Of a stretch of 64,000 nt of DNA, positions 33,507 through 44,400 are shown in pieces. Numbering within the stretch: position 1 is the first letter of the stretch; every line of letters starts with the position of its first letter. A program made the translations under genes and the position numbers. This DNA is from Betaproteobacteria bacterium (lineage in GTDB: Bacteria; Pseudomonadota; Gammaproteobacteria; Burkholderiales; SG8-39): NCBI GenBank assembly GCA_022340285.1, contig JAJDOG010000057.1, forward strand, positions 1-64,000. Direction: 5' to 3'. Below the pieces are notes generated by a model that made no database searches, was not told the DNA's origin, and saw only the letters and a list, made by a program, of their open reading frames with translations.

Positions 33507-33749
33507 ATGAAACGCTTTTACGCCTGCTGCCGTAACACCGCGCTTGTCGGACTCCTCCCTCTGCTCCTCACTGGCATCGCGGGCCCGTCCTACGCGCAGC
33601 AGGTCTTCTCTTCCCCGGAGGTGGCCACGACGGCTTTTGCCGACGCGCCTGGTGGAAGCGTGCTCGGCGCAAACTGGCGGCGCTATATTCCGACCGAAAG
33701 CGTGGACATGGACGACGTGTACCGCTTTCTCTCGGAAGTCGCGCCGTAG
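33507..33749 (+). CDS. short secreted protein, possible DUF2950 remnant
   Basis: 80 aa from the ATG at 33507. It has a signal peptide (MKRFYACCRNTALVGLLPLLLTGIAGPSYAQ), then QQVFSSPEVATTAFADAPGGSVLGANWRRYIPTESVDMDDVYRFLSE and a stop. The QQ-F-SPE start and the LG-WRRYIPTESVD-DDVY segment recall the N-terminal part of DUF2950 proteins, which are several times longer. This looks like a truncated or internally deleted member. The family match is from memory and unverified. Confidence 0.5.
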   Translation: MKRFYACCRNTALVGLLPLLLTGIAGPSYAQQVFSSPEVATTAFADAPGGSVLGANWRRYIPTESVDMDDVYRFLSEVAP

Positions 33750-33783
33750 TCACGCGCGCTCGCGGCGGCTAGGAAGCGATGAC

Positions 33784-34131
33784 GTGAAACGCCTGGTTGT
33801 TGTGACGCTCGCGGTCCTTGCCGGTTGCACCTACTACGTGGCCCAGCCTCCCACCTACGCTTCGGCGCCGCCGCCGGCGATGGCGCGCTTCGATCGCTCC
33901 TGGTCGGCGGTGGTCGGGGCATTCGGCGACGAGGGCGTGCAGGTCACGTCCGAGGACCGGAATGCGGGCATCGTGAGCGGCTCGCGCGGCGGGATCGACG
34001 TCACCGCGAATGTCCGCGCCCAGGCCGATGGCAGCATACGCGTGGAGCTCAACACCCGAGGTGCGACAGAGCGCGACCCGGGACTGATCGATCGGATCTC
34101 ACGCGCCTACGATCGACGCATGGGGCGTTGA
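33784..34131 (+). CDS. small lipoprotein, unknown function
   Basis: 115 aa from a GTG at 33784 with AGGAAG upstream; the longer track ORF is out of context. It has a lipoprotein signal with lipobox VLAGC, then TYYVAQPPTYASAPPPAMARFDRSW and a small alpha/beta domain (VVGAFGDEGVQVTSEDRNAGIVSGSRGGIDVTANV). The domain resembles small envelope lipoproteins with a DUF-type fold, but I cannot name it. It is probably anchored in a membrane facing the periplasm. Confidence 0.7.
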   Translation: MKRLVVVTLAVLAGCTYYVAQPPTYASAPPPAMARFDRSWSAVVGAFGDEGVQVTSEDRNAGIVSGSRGGIDVTANVRAQADGSIRVELNTRGATERDPGLIDRISRAYDRRMGR

Positions 34132-34203
34132 CTTCAGCAACGCGCCGGCGGATGTGTTGACATTCGCTTTTGACCACGCGGCCCGGGGCCAAGGGGACGG
34201 AAC

Positions 34204-35085
34204 ATGAGGTGGCGGACCGGACGGCAGAGCCAAAACGTGGAGGACCGTCGCGGGCAGACCCCGCGCTTTGGCCGTGGCGTGCGCGTGGGCGGAATGAGCG
34301 GGCTGGGGCTGGTAGTACTCCTGGTGATCGCGCTTCTGACGGGAATCAATCCCCTCGCACTGCTCGAAGGGATGGACGGGGGATCGATGGTTCAGCCTGG
34401 GCCGCGCACCGGTGCGTCGTCCGCGCCGCCACCGGCGAGCACCGACGAGCCGGCGCAATTCGCCTCCGCGATCCTCGCCGACACCGAAGACACGTGGACC
34501 AAGATCTTCTCGGCGGGTGGCAGCCGTTACGAGCCGCCACGGCTCGTGCTCTTCGACGGGGCGACGCGTTCCGCATGCGGGCTCGGCTCCGCCGCGATGG
34601 GGCCCTTCTACTGTCCGCCGGATCGTCGGGTCTATCTCGACCTGGCGTTCTTTCGGCAGCTCGAGCGGCGCTTCGGCGCGCCCGGAGACTTCGCGCAGGC
34701 TTACGTCATCGCGCATGAAGTCGGCCACCACGTGCAGAACCAGCTGGGGGTCGCGGAGCGCGTGCACAGCCTGCGCACGCGGGTGAGCGAGCGCGAGGCG
34801 AACGCGCTCTCCGTGCGCATGGAGCTGCAAGCGGATTGCCTTGCCGGTGTGTGGGCCTACCACGCGCACAAGGAGCGCAATCTCCTGGAACCCGGAGACG
34901 TCGAGGAAGGCCTGCGCGCGGCGGCAGCCATCGGCGACGATACGCTCCAGCGACGCACTCAGGGCCACGTCGTGCCGGAGAGCTGGACGCACGGCTCGTC
35001 GGAGCAGCGCGTGCGCTGGTTTCGGCGCGGAATGGAGAGTGGAAGGCTGGATGACTGCGACACCTTCACCATGGGGCGGCTCTGA
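34204..35085 (+). CDS. YpfJ/KPN_02809-family neutral zinc metallopeptidase
   Basis: 293 aa. It starts MRWRTGRQSQNVEDRRG, the hallmark N-terminus of this family, then has one membrane helix (LGLVVLLVIALLTGI), a Pro/Ala/Ser linker and a metallopeptidase domain. The zinc motif is HEVGHHVQN with a downstream acidic residue in ELQADCLAG. CGLGSAAMGPFYCPPD contains two conserved cysteines. The catalytic domain is predicted to be periplasmic. Physiological substrates are not known. There is no obvious operon partner. Confidence 0.9.
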   Translation: MRWRTGRQSQNVEDRRGQTPRFGRGVRVGGMSGLGLVVLLVIALLTGINPLALLEGMDGGSMVQPGPRTGASSAPPPASTDEPAQFASAILADTEDTWTKIFSAGGSRYEPPRLVLFDGATRSACGLGSAAMGPFYCPPDRRVYLDLAFFRQLERRFGAPGDFAQAYVIAHEVGHHVQNQLGVAERVHSLRTRVSEREANALSVRMELQADCLAGVWAYHAHKERNLLEPGDVEEGLRAAAAIGDDTLQRRTQGHVVPESWTHGSSEQRVRWFRRGMESGRLDDCDTFTMGRL

Positions 35086-35128
35086 ACCGGGCATGCCGCT
35101 TATCCCGGCTCTTTTGGGAAACTAGATC

Positions 35129-35242
35129 TCAATCCAGTGGTTGCCCAGACGGATGGCGCTGGATCGCTGCCGCATCATCGGCTCTCGCACCGGGCGCGGC
35201 CACCAGCGCGAGGAATAGAACGATAAATCGCCATCTCGTCAC
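35129..35242 (-). CDS. 37-residue signal-peptide ORF, probable truncated gene
   Basis: The GTG overlaps the stop of the di-heme oxidoreductase gene (GTGA) and encodes MTRWRFIVLFLALVAAPGARADDAAA..., a clear signal peptide followed by only ~15 mature residues and a TGA. Related iron clusters often continue with another secreted protein gene here, so this is probably a decayed remnant. A genuine small secreted peptide is also possible. It is too short for the ORF track. Confidence 0.45.
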   Translation of the reverse strand: MTRWRFIVLFLALVAAPGARADDAAAIQRHPSGQPLD

Positions 35243-36636
35243 AACGACTCCACGAACTTCACCAGGGCGTCTCGTTGCGCTTTGCTCATGCTCAACACCC
35301 GCTGACGGCTTTGCTCCGCCTCACCCCCGTGCCACAGGATAGCTTCCAGCACGCCGTCGGCGCGGCCGTCATGGAGCAGGCGCATGTGGCCGTTGACGTC
35401 CTTGATCAACCCGATGCCCCAGATCGGCGGGGTCTTCCACTGCTGGCCGGTGGCGCCGAAGTCCGGGCGGTCGTCCGCGAGGTCTACGCCCATGTCGTGC
35501 AGCAGGAGATCAGTATAGGGAAAGATCCGCTGGCCGCTGACCGCCTTGCTCGTGAATTGCGGATTCGGTCCGCGCGCGGTCACGTAGCTCGGCCGATGGC
35601 AGACCGCACACTGTGCGTCATGGAAAAGCTTCTGCCCCTGCAGCACCTGCGGATCGTCGGGCGTGCGTCGCGCGGGGGGCGCCAGGGTGGCCTGATAGAA
35701 CACCACCTCACCGAAAGTCTTGTCGTCGATTTCGGGCGACTTGCCTGCGCCGCCGCGCGGGGCGGCAAGACAGTCCTTCTGCTCGGGCGTGCAAGCCTCA
35801 TCCGGAAACACCGATGAAGTGATACCGATGTCGCCGTTAAACGCGCCCGCCGTCTGGTGAGCGATGGTGGCGACATTGGCCTTCCAACCGAAGCGCCCCA
35901 GCATCATCTGCTTGGACGGTGCGTCCCAGACCTGATTGGGAACGCCCTTGATGGGCCCAGGCGCGGCGGCCTGCTCCTTTGCATTGGCCATGATGTCGGC
36001 CGCGTCGATGGCCTCGATGAGCCCGACTCCGATTAGCTGGGGCGCTATCCTCGGGCTCACCAGCACGTTGTTGCTCATCGGGCCGTAACCCAGTTCATCC
36101 ATCGTGTAGCGGGGCTTTCGCAGCGTGTACGGCGTGCCGTCGGCGAATCGTCCAGCCACATTCTCGTAGGCGATCGCGACCTTGCCCTCTGGCTTCACCC
36201 GCTGCACGGCCGCGTTGTCGAGCTGATCGCCGTAGGTGGGTTCGGGAACCACGCCGCCGTGCGCGCCGACGCCGGCCACCGACAGGCGCAACAGCAGTGC
36301 AACGGGCTGCTCACCCGGTGCGGGAGGCGCGCCGCGCCCGTCTTCGGTGTGACAGCCGCCGCAGGAGCGCGCGATGAAGTGGGGGCCCAGACCGTCTCGC
36401 TTCTTCGTCGACGAGGGCGCCTCGACCCAGTTGCGCTTGAAGAACGAGTTGCCGATCACGAAGCGGGTGCGCTCCGGGTCGGTCAGGTTGGCCGCGGGAA
36501 ACGAGAACGCATTTCTCCCGGTGGCATAGACCGTGGTGTTGCCGCCTACCTTCTCGCCCAGAGGATCGTCGGTCGGCGCCGCGTGCACCGATCCCCAGAC
36601 GAGCGAGAGAATGACGGCGAAGCGTACGGGACTTAT
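35239..36636 (-). CDS. secreted di-heme c-type oxidoreductase (DUF1111/thiol-oxidoreductase-like)
   Basis: About 465 aa. A signal peptide (VRFAVILSLVWGSVHA) precedes a domain with two c-haem sites, CGGCH and CAVCH, and conserved RNAFSFPAANL, GIGLIEAIDA-like and GWKANVATIAHQTAGAFNGDIGIT segments. This is the family annotated as di-heme oxidoreductase, commonly next to imelysin genes in iron loci. The expected start is an ATA codon 8 nt after GGAG; no ATG, GTG or TTG fits. The track start at 36807 would overlap imelysin by 128 bp. Either an unusual start or a sequence error is likely. Confidence 0.87.
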   Translation of the reverse strand: MSPVRFAVILSLVWGSVHAAPTDDPLGEKVGGNTTVYATGRNAFSFPAANLTDPERTRFVIGNSFFKRNWVEAPSSTKKRDGLGPHFIARSCGGCHTEDGRGAPPAPGEQPVALLLRLSVAGVGAHGGVVPEPTYGDQLDNAAVQRVKPEGKVAIAYENVAGRFADGTPYTLRKPRYTMDELGYGPMSNNVLVSPRIAPQLIGVGLIEAIDAADIMANAKEQAAAPGPIKGVPNQVWDAPSKQMMLGRFGWKANVATIAHQTAGAFNGDIGITSSVFPDEACTPEQKDCLAAPRGGAGKSPEIDDKTFGEVVFYQATLAPPARRTPDDPQVLQGQKLFHDAQCAVCHRPSYVTARGPNPQFTSKAVSGQRIFPYTDLLLHDMGVDLADDRPDFGATGQQWKTPPIWGIGLIKDVNGHMRLLHDGRADGVLEAILWHGGEAEQSRQRVLSMSKAQRDALVKFVESL

Positions 36637-36679
36637 GGCACGAGCTCCGGTGTGCGATGGAGGAAAGCGTGCCGACGCA

Positions 36680-37843
36680 TCACGGTTGCCCCAGCGTGAG
36701 CTTGGTGATGCCCAGTGCTGCCGCGGCGTCCACGAGATCCTTGCTCTGCTGGATGAGGCTGTCGACGGTGGCCTGGACACGCTGTCGGCCTGGAGCATCG
36801 CGACCACCGACGATTTCCCGATCGAAGGGGGGCTGGATCGCCCTCGCGAGCATCACGGACTTCGCGATTTGCTGCGTGGTGCGCTCGGCCACCGCGGCAT
36901 CCTGCCTGGCCACCAGATCCCGCAGCGACGGTCCGTCTATGACGGTGCCGTCGGCGCGCTTGTAGCGCGCGAGCCAGACGTTCTCGATACCGAGCGCGTC
37001 GTTGACGATGTCGCGGTGCGTGTTGTCCGAGAAGCAGGAGTGTTCGTCCTCCTGATCCTGGCTCGCCAGCGCGACCTCCATGCGCTCGCCGGCGAGCTCC
37101 CCGCGGGAAAGGGAGCCGAGTCCCACGAAGATCTTGCGCACAGACTCCGCCCCGCCTTTCTCGAACTGCGCCCGGTAATTGAACTTGCGGCCCGACTTCC
37201 ATTCCTTGGCCACGGTCGTGAGGTCTTGGATCAGAAGATCGGTGATCACTTTGAGATACTGGCGTCGCCGGTCGGCGTTGGGCGCCTGGCCATCCACGAA
37301 ATCGGTGTAGCTGCGATTGCCCGGGCCGTTCTCGTTCGTGTCCTGGCCCCACAGCAAGAACTCGATGGCGTGCCAGCCGCTCGCGATGTTCTCCTCGCCA
37401 CCTCTCTCGTTCTGGGCGATGACGTTTTCCCGATTGATGACGAAGCGCGGATCGTTGATCAGGCCGGCGTCGGGCCGTTCCGGAACCGCGTCCACGTAGG
37501 ACTCGTCCATCGGCCAGGCGTTGATGCGCGGCTCCGGGCCGTTCTCGCCGTCGATGGGTCCGCCATAGAAGCGGAACGCCTCGGTCTGGCCGTAGAACTC
37601 GCGCGCATCGCGCCAGGCCTTTTGCGCCGCGCGTTGCGATTCGGCCGAAGGCCGGGCAATGAACGCATCGATGGCTTGCTGCATGACCTTGGCGGTCTGC
37701 AGGCTGTCCTCGTAAGTGGCGTGAGCGATATCGGCGTATTGGGCAAGCACCGCGGACGTGGTCGCCGGCGTCGCTGCCGCAAGGAGTTGAGACGTGACGC
37801 TCAGCGCCACACCGAAGGCGAAAGCTTGCAACCCATGTTTCAT
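36680..37843 (-). CDS. imelysin-family (M75) iron-regulated protein
   Basis: 387 aa, secreted (signal peptide GLQAFAFGVALSVTSQLLAAA). It carries the imelysin motif GWHAIEFLLWGQD (GxHxxE), paired AQKAWRDAREFYGQTEAFRF and a second half ending in SLIQQSKDLVDAAAALG, typical of two-bundle imelysin/IrpA proteins. These are usually Fur-regulated periplasmic or outer-membrane proteins implicated in iron binding or uptake. It lies between the porin and the di-heme oxidoreductase genes in one apparent operon. Confidence 0.92.
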   Translation of the reverse strand: MKHGLQAFAFGVALSVTSQLLAAATPATTSAVLAQYADIAHATYEDSLQTAKVMQQAIDAFIARPSAESQRAAQKAWRDAREFYGQTEAFRFYGGPIDGENGPEPRINAWPMDESYVDAVPERPDAGLINDPRFVINRENVIAQNERGGEENIASGWHAIEFLLWGQDTNENGPGNRSYTDFVDGQAPNADRRRQYLKVITDLLIQDLTTVAKEWKSGRKFNYRAQFEKGGAESVRKIFVGLGSLSRGELAGERMEVALASQDQEDEHSCFSDNTHRDIVNDALGIENVWLARYKRADGTVIDGPSLRDLVARQDAAVAERTTQQIAKSVMLARAIQPPFDREIVGGRDAPGRQRVQATVDSLIQQSKDLVDAAAALGITKLTLGQP

Positions 37844-37869
37844 ACCGGAACCTGTTTGAAGATTTGCGT

Positions 37870-39357
37870 TCAGAAACCTGCCACGGCGCGCAAGCCGAGC
37901 ACCCAGAGGTTCTGTGCGCTAGGGTCGCCGCCGGGCTGGACGATCCATTGAATGTTCGGCGAGAGCTGGAGGTTCTTGTCGATCTGCCAGGCGTAATACA
38001 GCTCGATGTCCTGCTCCGCGCCGGTCGGGCTGTAGCCGTAGATGGGGGGAGCGGCGGCCTTGAACCCTGAGCTCGTATCGAGCCAACCGTAAGCAAGCCC
38101 GATCCGGTCCTCCTGGCGGCCCCAGTGGTAGCCGTTCAACTGCGCGCCGACGGTGACGGCGTTGTTAAACCGCATCGGCCCGCTGAAGGAGTGGCCATAC
38201 CGGGCGAACACGGTGAGGGAACGCGGGGCCACCTCCTGGTCGATCGAGAAGCCCCAGCCCGTTTCGCGCGTGGTGGTCCCCGTGTCGTCGTTGTAGGGGA
38301 AGAATTGCCCGTTGGTCCACGCGTAGATCCGGTAGTTGCCGGGGCGATCGCGGAGGACCCGCCCGTTGTATTCCCATTGACCGATTACGAAGGGTTTGCT
38401 GAAAGTCGAGTCGAAGCCCGCGCCCCCCGCGGTGCCGAACACGCCCAGGGACGCCTTCCAGTGATTGACGCTGTTGATGTCGTTCGTATAGCTCCCGATC
38501 ACGCCGGGCTGGAAGCCGTAGCTGTCGCCGCCGATCGCGCCGCCCGAGTCGAGCAGCGGGTTGTGAACGAAGACATTGTTCAGGAACGCCGCGTTTTCGT
38601 TGTCGGCGATCTCGTTCCCGTCGAAGAACCCGAACAGGTCGATCTTGCCGAAGGTGCCTTCGATCCGCGGGAGGGCGCCGGAGCGGGTCTGCGTCAGCGG
38701 ATAGCCGAGGTGATACCAGGCCTCGCCGAGGACGGTCGCCGAATCCTCGCTGTTCTGAAGGAAGAACGCCGTGGAGTTGGGCGTGGCGGTGTAGGTGGGA
38801 CTGGCGAATGTCAGGCCCTCGCCCTGGCCGGCGCGAAGATGGAAGAAGAGCTTGCTGTCCCCGACTCCGGCGAGCTTGCCGAAAGTGTCCAGCGGGACTT
38901 CGACCGTGACATCGGCGCGGTAGTTGAGCTGGCTCTCGCTGCCCTGGGTGGCGCCGCGCTGAGCACGCTGCGACACCATGGCCAGTTCGGCGCCGACGGT
39001 AACGCCGCCGAGGGCCTCCTCGAGCCCGCTCGGCTTCTTCAAGGTCACGACCTGGTTCTCCAGGTCTTCCACGCGGTCATCCAGATCGTTCACCTTTTCT
39101 TTCGTGGCCTGCTCGGTCGCGGCCTGCTGCTTCGTCACCTGCGGCGTCGGCCTCTGCTCGGCGGCTTCTTCCTTCTCCAGGGCCGTTTCCAAGCGCTTGT
39201 TGGCGGCCTCGAGCTGTTCCACTCGCTTGAGCAGGCGCTCGACCGCGCTCTTCAACTTCTCCACATCGGTTTCGGCCCGCGCCGGAGGACCGAAAGCGGC
39301 TCCGCCGAGCAGCGCGGCGAGCAGCAGAGGCCGCGCGATCCCTCTTTGTGTTGTCAA
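37870..39357 (-). CDS. outer-membrane porin with N-terminal coiled coil (OprB-like)
   Basis: 495 aa. After a signal peptide (PLLLAALLGGAAFGPPARAE), residues ~30-110 form a heptad-rich coiled coil (VEKLKSAVERLLKRVEQLEAANKRLE, VNDLDDRVEDLENQVVTLKK). A ~380-residue beta-barrel follows, with alternating aromatic strands and a terminal VLGLRAVAGF. The barrel resembles carbohydrate-selective or iron-cluster porins; the coiled coil may trimerise it or span the periplasm. The start is a TTG with AGGGG upstream, so translation may be weak. It heads the imelysin/di-heme operon. Confidence 0.85.
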   Translation of the reverse strand: MTTQRGIARPLLLAALLGGAAFGPPARAETDVEKLKSAVERLLKRVEQLEAANKRLETALEKEEAAEQRPTPQVTKQQAATEQATKEKVNDLDDRVEDLENQVVTLKKPSGLEEALGGVTVGAELAMVSQRAQRGATQGSESQLNYRADVTVEVPLDTFGKLAGVGDSKLFFHLRAGQGEGLTFASPTYTATPNSTAFFLQNSEDSATVLGEAWYHLGYPLTQTRSGALPRIEGTFGKIDLFGFFDGNEIADNENAAFLNNVFVHNPLLDSGGAIGGDSYGFQPGVIGSYTNDINSVNHWKASLGVFGTAGGAGFDSTFSKPFVIGQWEYNGRVLRDRPGNYRIYAWTNGQFFPYNDDTGTTTRETGWGFSIDQEVAPRSLTVFARYGHSFSGPMRFNNAVTVGAQLNGYHWGRQEDRIGLAYGWLDTSSGFKAAAPPIYGYSPTGAEQDIELYYAWQIDKNLQLSPNIQWIVQPGGDPSAQNLWVLGLRAVAGF

Positions 39358-39460
39358 TGGACACGCCCCTGTAGTCAGTCATGACGAACTCACTGGCTGG
39401 CTACAGGGCATGCGCGCCCGTTGGCTGGCTGAAAAAATCACACATCGACAAGCGGTGCCG

Positions 39461-39625
39461 CTACGCGGTCAGTATCAATTTCCCGTTCTGCGTCAGCCGC
39501 AATCGATACTCGCGACCGTTGTGCACGATGACCAGCTCCTTGCGCGGTCCGAGCAGCGTCTCGCTGGACACCCGCAGCTGAGGTGTTGCCGGCGTGTTTG
39601 GCTGCGGCGGATTAGCAGGGCTCAT
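39461..39625 (-). CDS. hemP: hemin uptake protein HemP
   Basis: 54 aa from the ATG at 39625. The C-terminal half [35 protein letters not shown] is the HemP signature (S-LL, I-H-G--YRLR-T--GKLILT). Betaproteobacterial HemP/HmuP is a small iron-responsive regulator needed for haem-uptake gene expression. A Fur-like box lies directly upstream. The haem receptor and ABC genes it usually accompanies are not in this window. Confidence 0.88.
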   Translation of the reverse strand: MSPANPPQPNTPATPQLRVSSETLLGPRKELVIVHNGREYRLRLTQNGKLILTA

Positions 39626-39631
39626 ACACAA

Positions 39632-39650
39632 ACAATAATCATTCTCAATA
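39632..39650. promoter_or_regulatory. Fur-box-like site upstream of hemP
   Basis: On the minus strand the sequence reads TATTGAGAATGATTATTGT, close to the GATAATGATAATCATTATC consensus in its core GAGAATGATTATT. It sits a few bases upstream of the hemP start and is expected to repress under iron sufficiency. Confidence 0.65.
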
Positions 39651-39728
39651 CGGTGGTCAAGACCTATTTGTTTGATATCAAAGCAGTAAGAGATCGGGGC
39701 ACCTGCGGGGCTTGCCAACTCCAGGATA

Positions 39729-39748
39729 TTGAATAATAATGATTCGCG
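39729..39748. promoter_or_regulatory. Fur-box-like site upstream of bfd
   Basis: TTGAATAATAATGATTCGCG lies ~37 bp upstream of bfd and matches a degenerate Fur box (AATAATGATT core). Together with the box near hemP it suggests iron control of both divergent transcripts. Confidence 0.55.
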
Positions 39749-39784
39749 TTCAACCACCGCTTCTTAGCACGGCATCTTGGCACC

Positions 39785-39985
39785 ATGTACATCTGCATCT
39801 GCAACGGAATCACCGAGCGCGAGATCCGGGCGCGCGCCGACAACGAAGGGCTTCGCACGCTCGCCGAGCTCGAGAGTTGTCTCGGTGTCGGCGCCGGCTG
39901 CGGGCGCTGCAGGCACGCGGCGAGCGAAGTGCTGAACGAATCCTGCTCGAACCCGCGAAACGTCGCGTCGGGCGCCTCCGCCTAG
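39785..39985 (+). CDS. bfd: bacterioferritin-associated ferredoxin
   Basis: 66 aa. [16 protein letters not shown] at the N-terminus and [15 protein letters not shown] provide the four cysteines of the Bfd [2Fe-2S] site (CxC and CxxC). Bfd reduces ferric iron stored in bacterioferritin so that it can be released. It is followed 46 bp later by bfr. A Fur-like box lies upstream, consistent with induction under iron limitation. Confidence 0.93.
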   Translation: MYICICNGITEREIRARADNEGLRTLAELESCLGVGAGCGRCRHAASEVLNESCSNPRNVASGASA

Positions 39986-40031
39986 TCTTCCGTTAGACTG
40001 CGGCCGTTCTTTCGAACGAGCGAGGACGGCG

Positions 40032-40505
40032 ATGAAAGGCGACCGGAAGGTCATCGAGCACCTCAACAAGGTGCTCTTCAACGAGCTCACCGCGATCAAC
40101 CAGTATTTCCTCCACGCCCGCATGTTCGGCAACTGGGGGCTGAAGAAGCTGGAGGAACACGAGAAGAGCGAGTCGATCGACGAGATGAAGCACGCCGACC
40201 GGCTCATCGAGCGCATCCTGTTTCTCGAGGGCCTGCCGAACCTGCAGGATCTCGGCAAGCTGATGATCGGCGAAGACGCGCCGGAGGCGCTGAAGAGCGA
40301 CCTGAAGCTCGAGTTGGCCGCCCACCCTGACTTGAAGGCCGCCGTCGCGCACTGCGAGTCGGTCGGGGATTACGTCTCGCGCGAGATCTTCGAGGACATC
40401 CTCCAATCCGAGGAGGAGCACATCGACTGGCTCGAGACGCAGCTCGATCTCATGCAGAAGGTCGGCGTGCAGAACTGGCTGCAGACCTGGAACGGCGCGT
40501 CCTAG
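40032..40505 (+). CDS. bfr: bacterioferritin
   Basis: 157 aa, full family length. Ferroxidase ligands are in [15 protein letters not shown] and EHIDWLE, and the haem-axial methionine is Met52 in [19 protein letters not shown]. It forms a 24-subunit iron store. It is cotranscribed with bfd. The 3' end overlaps the oxyR 3' end by 56 bp in convergent orientation. Confidence 0.95.
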   Translation: MKGDRKVIEHLNKVLFNELTAINQYFLHARMFGNWGLKKLEEHEKSESIDEMKHADRLIERILFLEGLPNLQDLGKLMIGEDAPEALKSDLKLELAAHPDLKAAVAHCESVGDYVSREIFEDILQSEEEHIDWLETQLDLMQKVGVQNWLQTWNGAS

Positions 40506-41433
40506 CCGAGACATTCCCGCGCAGCGGCTTCACGGTGTTGGGCAGGTTTTCGGTGATCACGTCCGCGAGCGCCTCGAGCAGCCTAGCGCGCGGATAGGAC
40601 CGACGGTAAACGAGGCGCACCGTCCGCTGCGCGTCGTGCGCCCGGAATGGGCGGGCGATGACTCCGGCGTCGGTGGTCCACGATCCGCGCAGGGCGAGCG
40701 CCGGGACGAGTGTGGTGCCGAAGCCGGCCCCGACAAGCTGAAGCAGCGTCTCGAGACTCGACGCACGAAGGTCGCCCGACTCGAGCGTGTTCCCGGCGAC
40801 CCGCGATCCGCAGATGCTGCGCGCCTGGTCCGCAAGGCAATGGCCGTCGGCAAGTAGCAGGACTTCGCCGGTGTGGAGATCGCGCAACGATACCTCGTCG
40901 GCGTCGGCCAGTGCGTGCTTGCGGGGCATCGCCAGCCAGAACGGCTCCACGAATAGCGGCAGCGCAGCAAGATCGTCCCCGCCTTCATCCGTCGCGACGA
41001 GCGCCGCGTCGATCTCGTGGCGGCGCAGGCGCTCGATGAGCGGTGCCGTCAGCTTCTCCGAGAGGACGAGCCTGAGCTTTGCGTAGCGGCTGCGGAGTGC
41101 CCGCAGCACGAGCGGCATCAGGTACGGCGCGATGGTTGGAATGACACCGAGGCGCAGCGGCCCCGCAAACGGATCGCGGTGCGCGTGCGCGAGATTGGAA
41201 ATGACGTCGGCCTCCGCGAGGGCGAGCCGCGCGTGGCGCACGATCGCCTGCCCCGCCGGTGTCGCAGTGACTGACTTGCTGTCGCGCTCGAAAAGCGTCA
41301 CGCCGAGCTCCTCTTCAAGCTTTCTGATCTGCCCGCTCAGCGTCGGCTGGCTGACGAAGCACGCCTGGGCCGCGCGCCCGAAGTGGCGCAGGTCGGCGAC
41401 GGCGACGAGGTAGCGAAGGTCGCGAAGGTTCAT
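40450..41433 (-). CDS. oxyR: LysR-family peroxide sensor OxyR
   Basis: 327 aa. The N-terminal LysR helix-turn-helix ([27 protein letters not shown]) and the redox cysteines in DGHCLADQ and RSICG (Cys199/Cys208 equivalents) identify OxyR. Peroxide-driven disulfide formation switches it to an activator of katG and other defence genes. It is slightly longer than usual because of an Arg/Ser-rich tail ([16 protein letters not shown]) overlapping the bfr 3' end. It is divergent from katG with an OxyR-type site between them. Confidence 0.94.
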   Translation of the reverse strand: MNLRDLRYLVAVADLRHFGRAAQACFVSQPTLSGQIRKLEEELGVTLFERDSKSVTATPAGQAIVRHARLALAEADVISNLAHAHRDPFAGPLRLGVIPTIAPYLMPLVLRALRSRYAKLRLVLSEKLTAPLIERLRRHEIDAALVATDEGGDDLAALPLFVEPFWLAMPRKHALADADEVSLRDLHTGEVLLLADGHCLADQARSICGSRVAGNTLESGDLRASSLETLLQLVGAGFGTTLVPALALRGSWTTDAGVIARPFRAHDAQRTVRLVYRRSYPRARLLEALADVITENLPNTVKPLRGNVSARTRRSRSAASSARRPSA

Positions 41434-41443
41434 GGTGTCGCCA

Positions 41444-43757
<2,314 letters not shown>

Positions 43758-43844
43758 TCTCTGCGGATAGGCTTGCGAACGCTTCCAGAGCGCGGCCACA
43801 ACCGAATATTCGGCCAGAAGCCCGAGATCGCGTGATGCTACGCA

Positions 43845-43865
43845 GCGCCCGGTGACCCCGGGCGC
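43845..43865. terminator. GC hairpin downstream of katG
   Basis: GCGCCCGG-TGACC-CCGGGCGC, an 8 bp perfect stem between the convergent katG gene and the following minus-strand gene. There is no T-tract, so termination function is uncertain. Confidence 0.4.
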
Positions 43866-43871
43866 CACGTG

Positions 43872-44336
43872 TCACTCCACGAGCGGAATGTTGTCCGCGA
43901 GCTCCATGCGCACCAACGCGCGGATCTTGTTCTCGATCTGCAGGTAGCGCGCAGTCTTCGCGCCGGGCAGCGCTGCGTTGAGCTTGGGCACGTAGCTGCG
44001 CTTGAGCTGCGTCTCGGCCTCCTCGATCGAGAGTGCCTCGTCGAGGAGTTGCATCGCGACGTCGTTCGGGAGCGGGCCTTTCTTGTAGGCCTCCGCGTAT
44101 GCGGTGATCGCCCGTCCGAGCCGGACGTTGATCTGGTCGAGATCCTTCTGATAGGCCTCGTAGATCGGCCAGAATGCCTTCGCCTCGGCCTCGGAGAGGT
44201 TCATGTTCTTCGCGATGAGCAGCTTCTTGTCCGCCTTGACCTTCTCGAGAAGGATCTCCGCGTTCGTGTTCTGGGCCATGGCCGGTGCCGCGAGCGCCGT
44301 TGCGAGCAGGAGGGCGGCGATACGAATGAACTTCAT
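43872..44336 (-). CDS. periplasmic helical protein, Spy/CpxP-like
   Basis: 154 aa. A signal peptide (MKFIRIAALLLATALAAPAMAQ) precedes an all-helical, charged mature part (LSEAEAKAFWPIYEAYQKDLDQINVRL, LSIEEAETQLKRSYVPKLN). The LSE-EA-FWPIYEAY segment resembles LTxxQ-type helical periplasmic proteins often annotated as Spy-like or conserved hypothetical. A periplasmic chaperone or sensor role is inference only. It stands between katG (convergent) and the TauD-like gene (same strand, 64 bp upstream). Confidence 0.75.
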   Translation of the reverse strand: MKFIRIAALLLATALAAPAMAQNTNAEILLEKVKADKKLLIAKNMNLSEAEAKAFWPIYEAYQKDLDQINVRLGRAITAYAEAYKKGPLPNDVAMQLLDEALSIEEAETQLKRSYVPKLNAALPGAKTARYLQIENKIRALVRMELADNIPLVE

Positions 44337-44400
44337 GCGTGACTTTCCTATCGTTTGGCGTTGGGGCCACCCATTCTAGCGCCGGCTTCCGGCGCACTGC

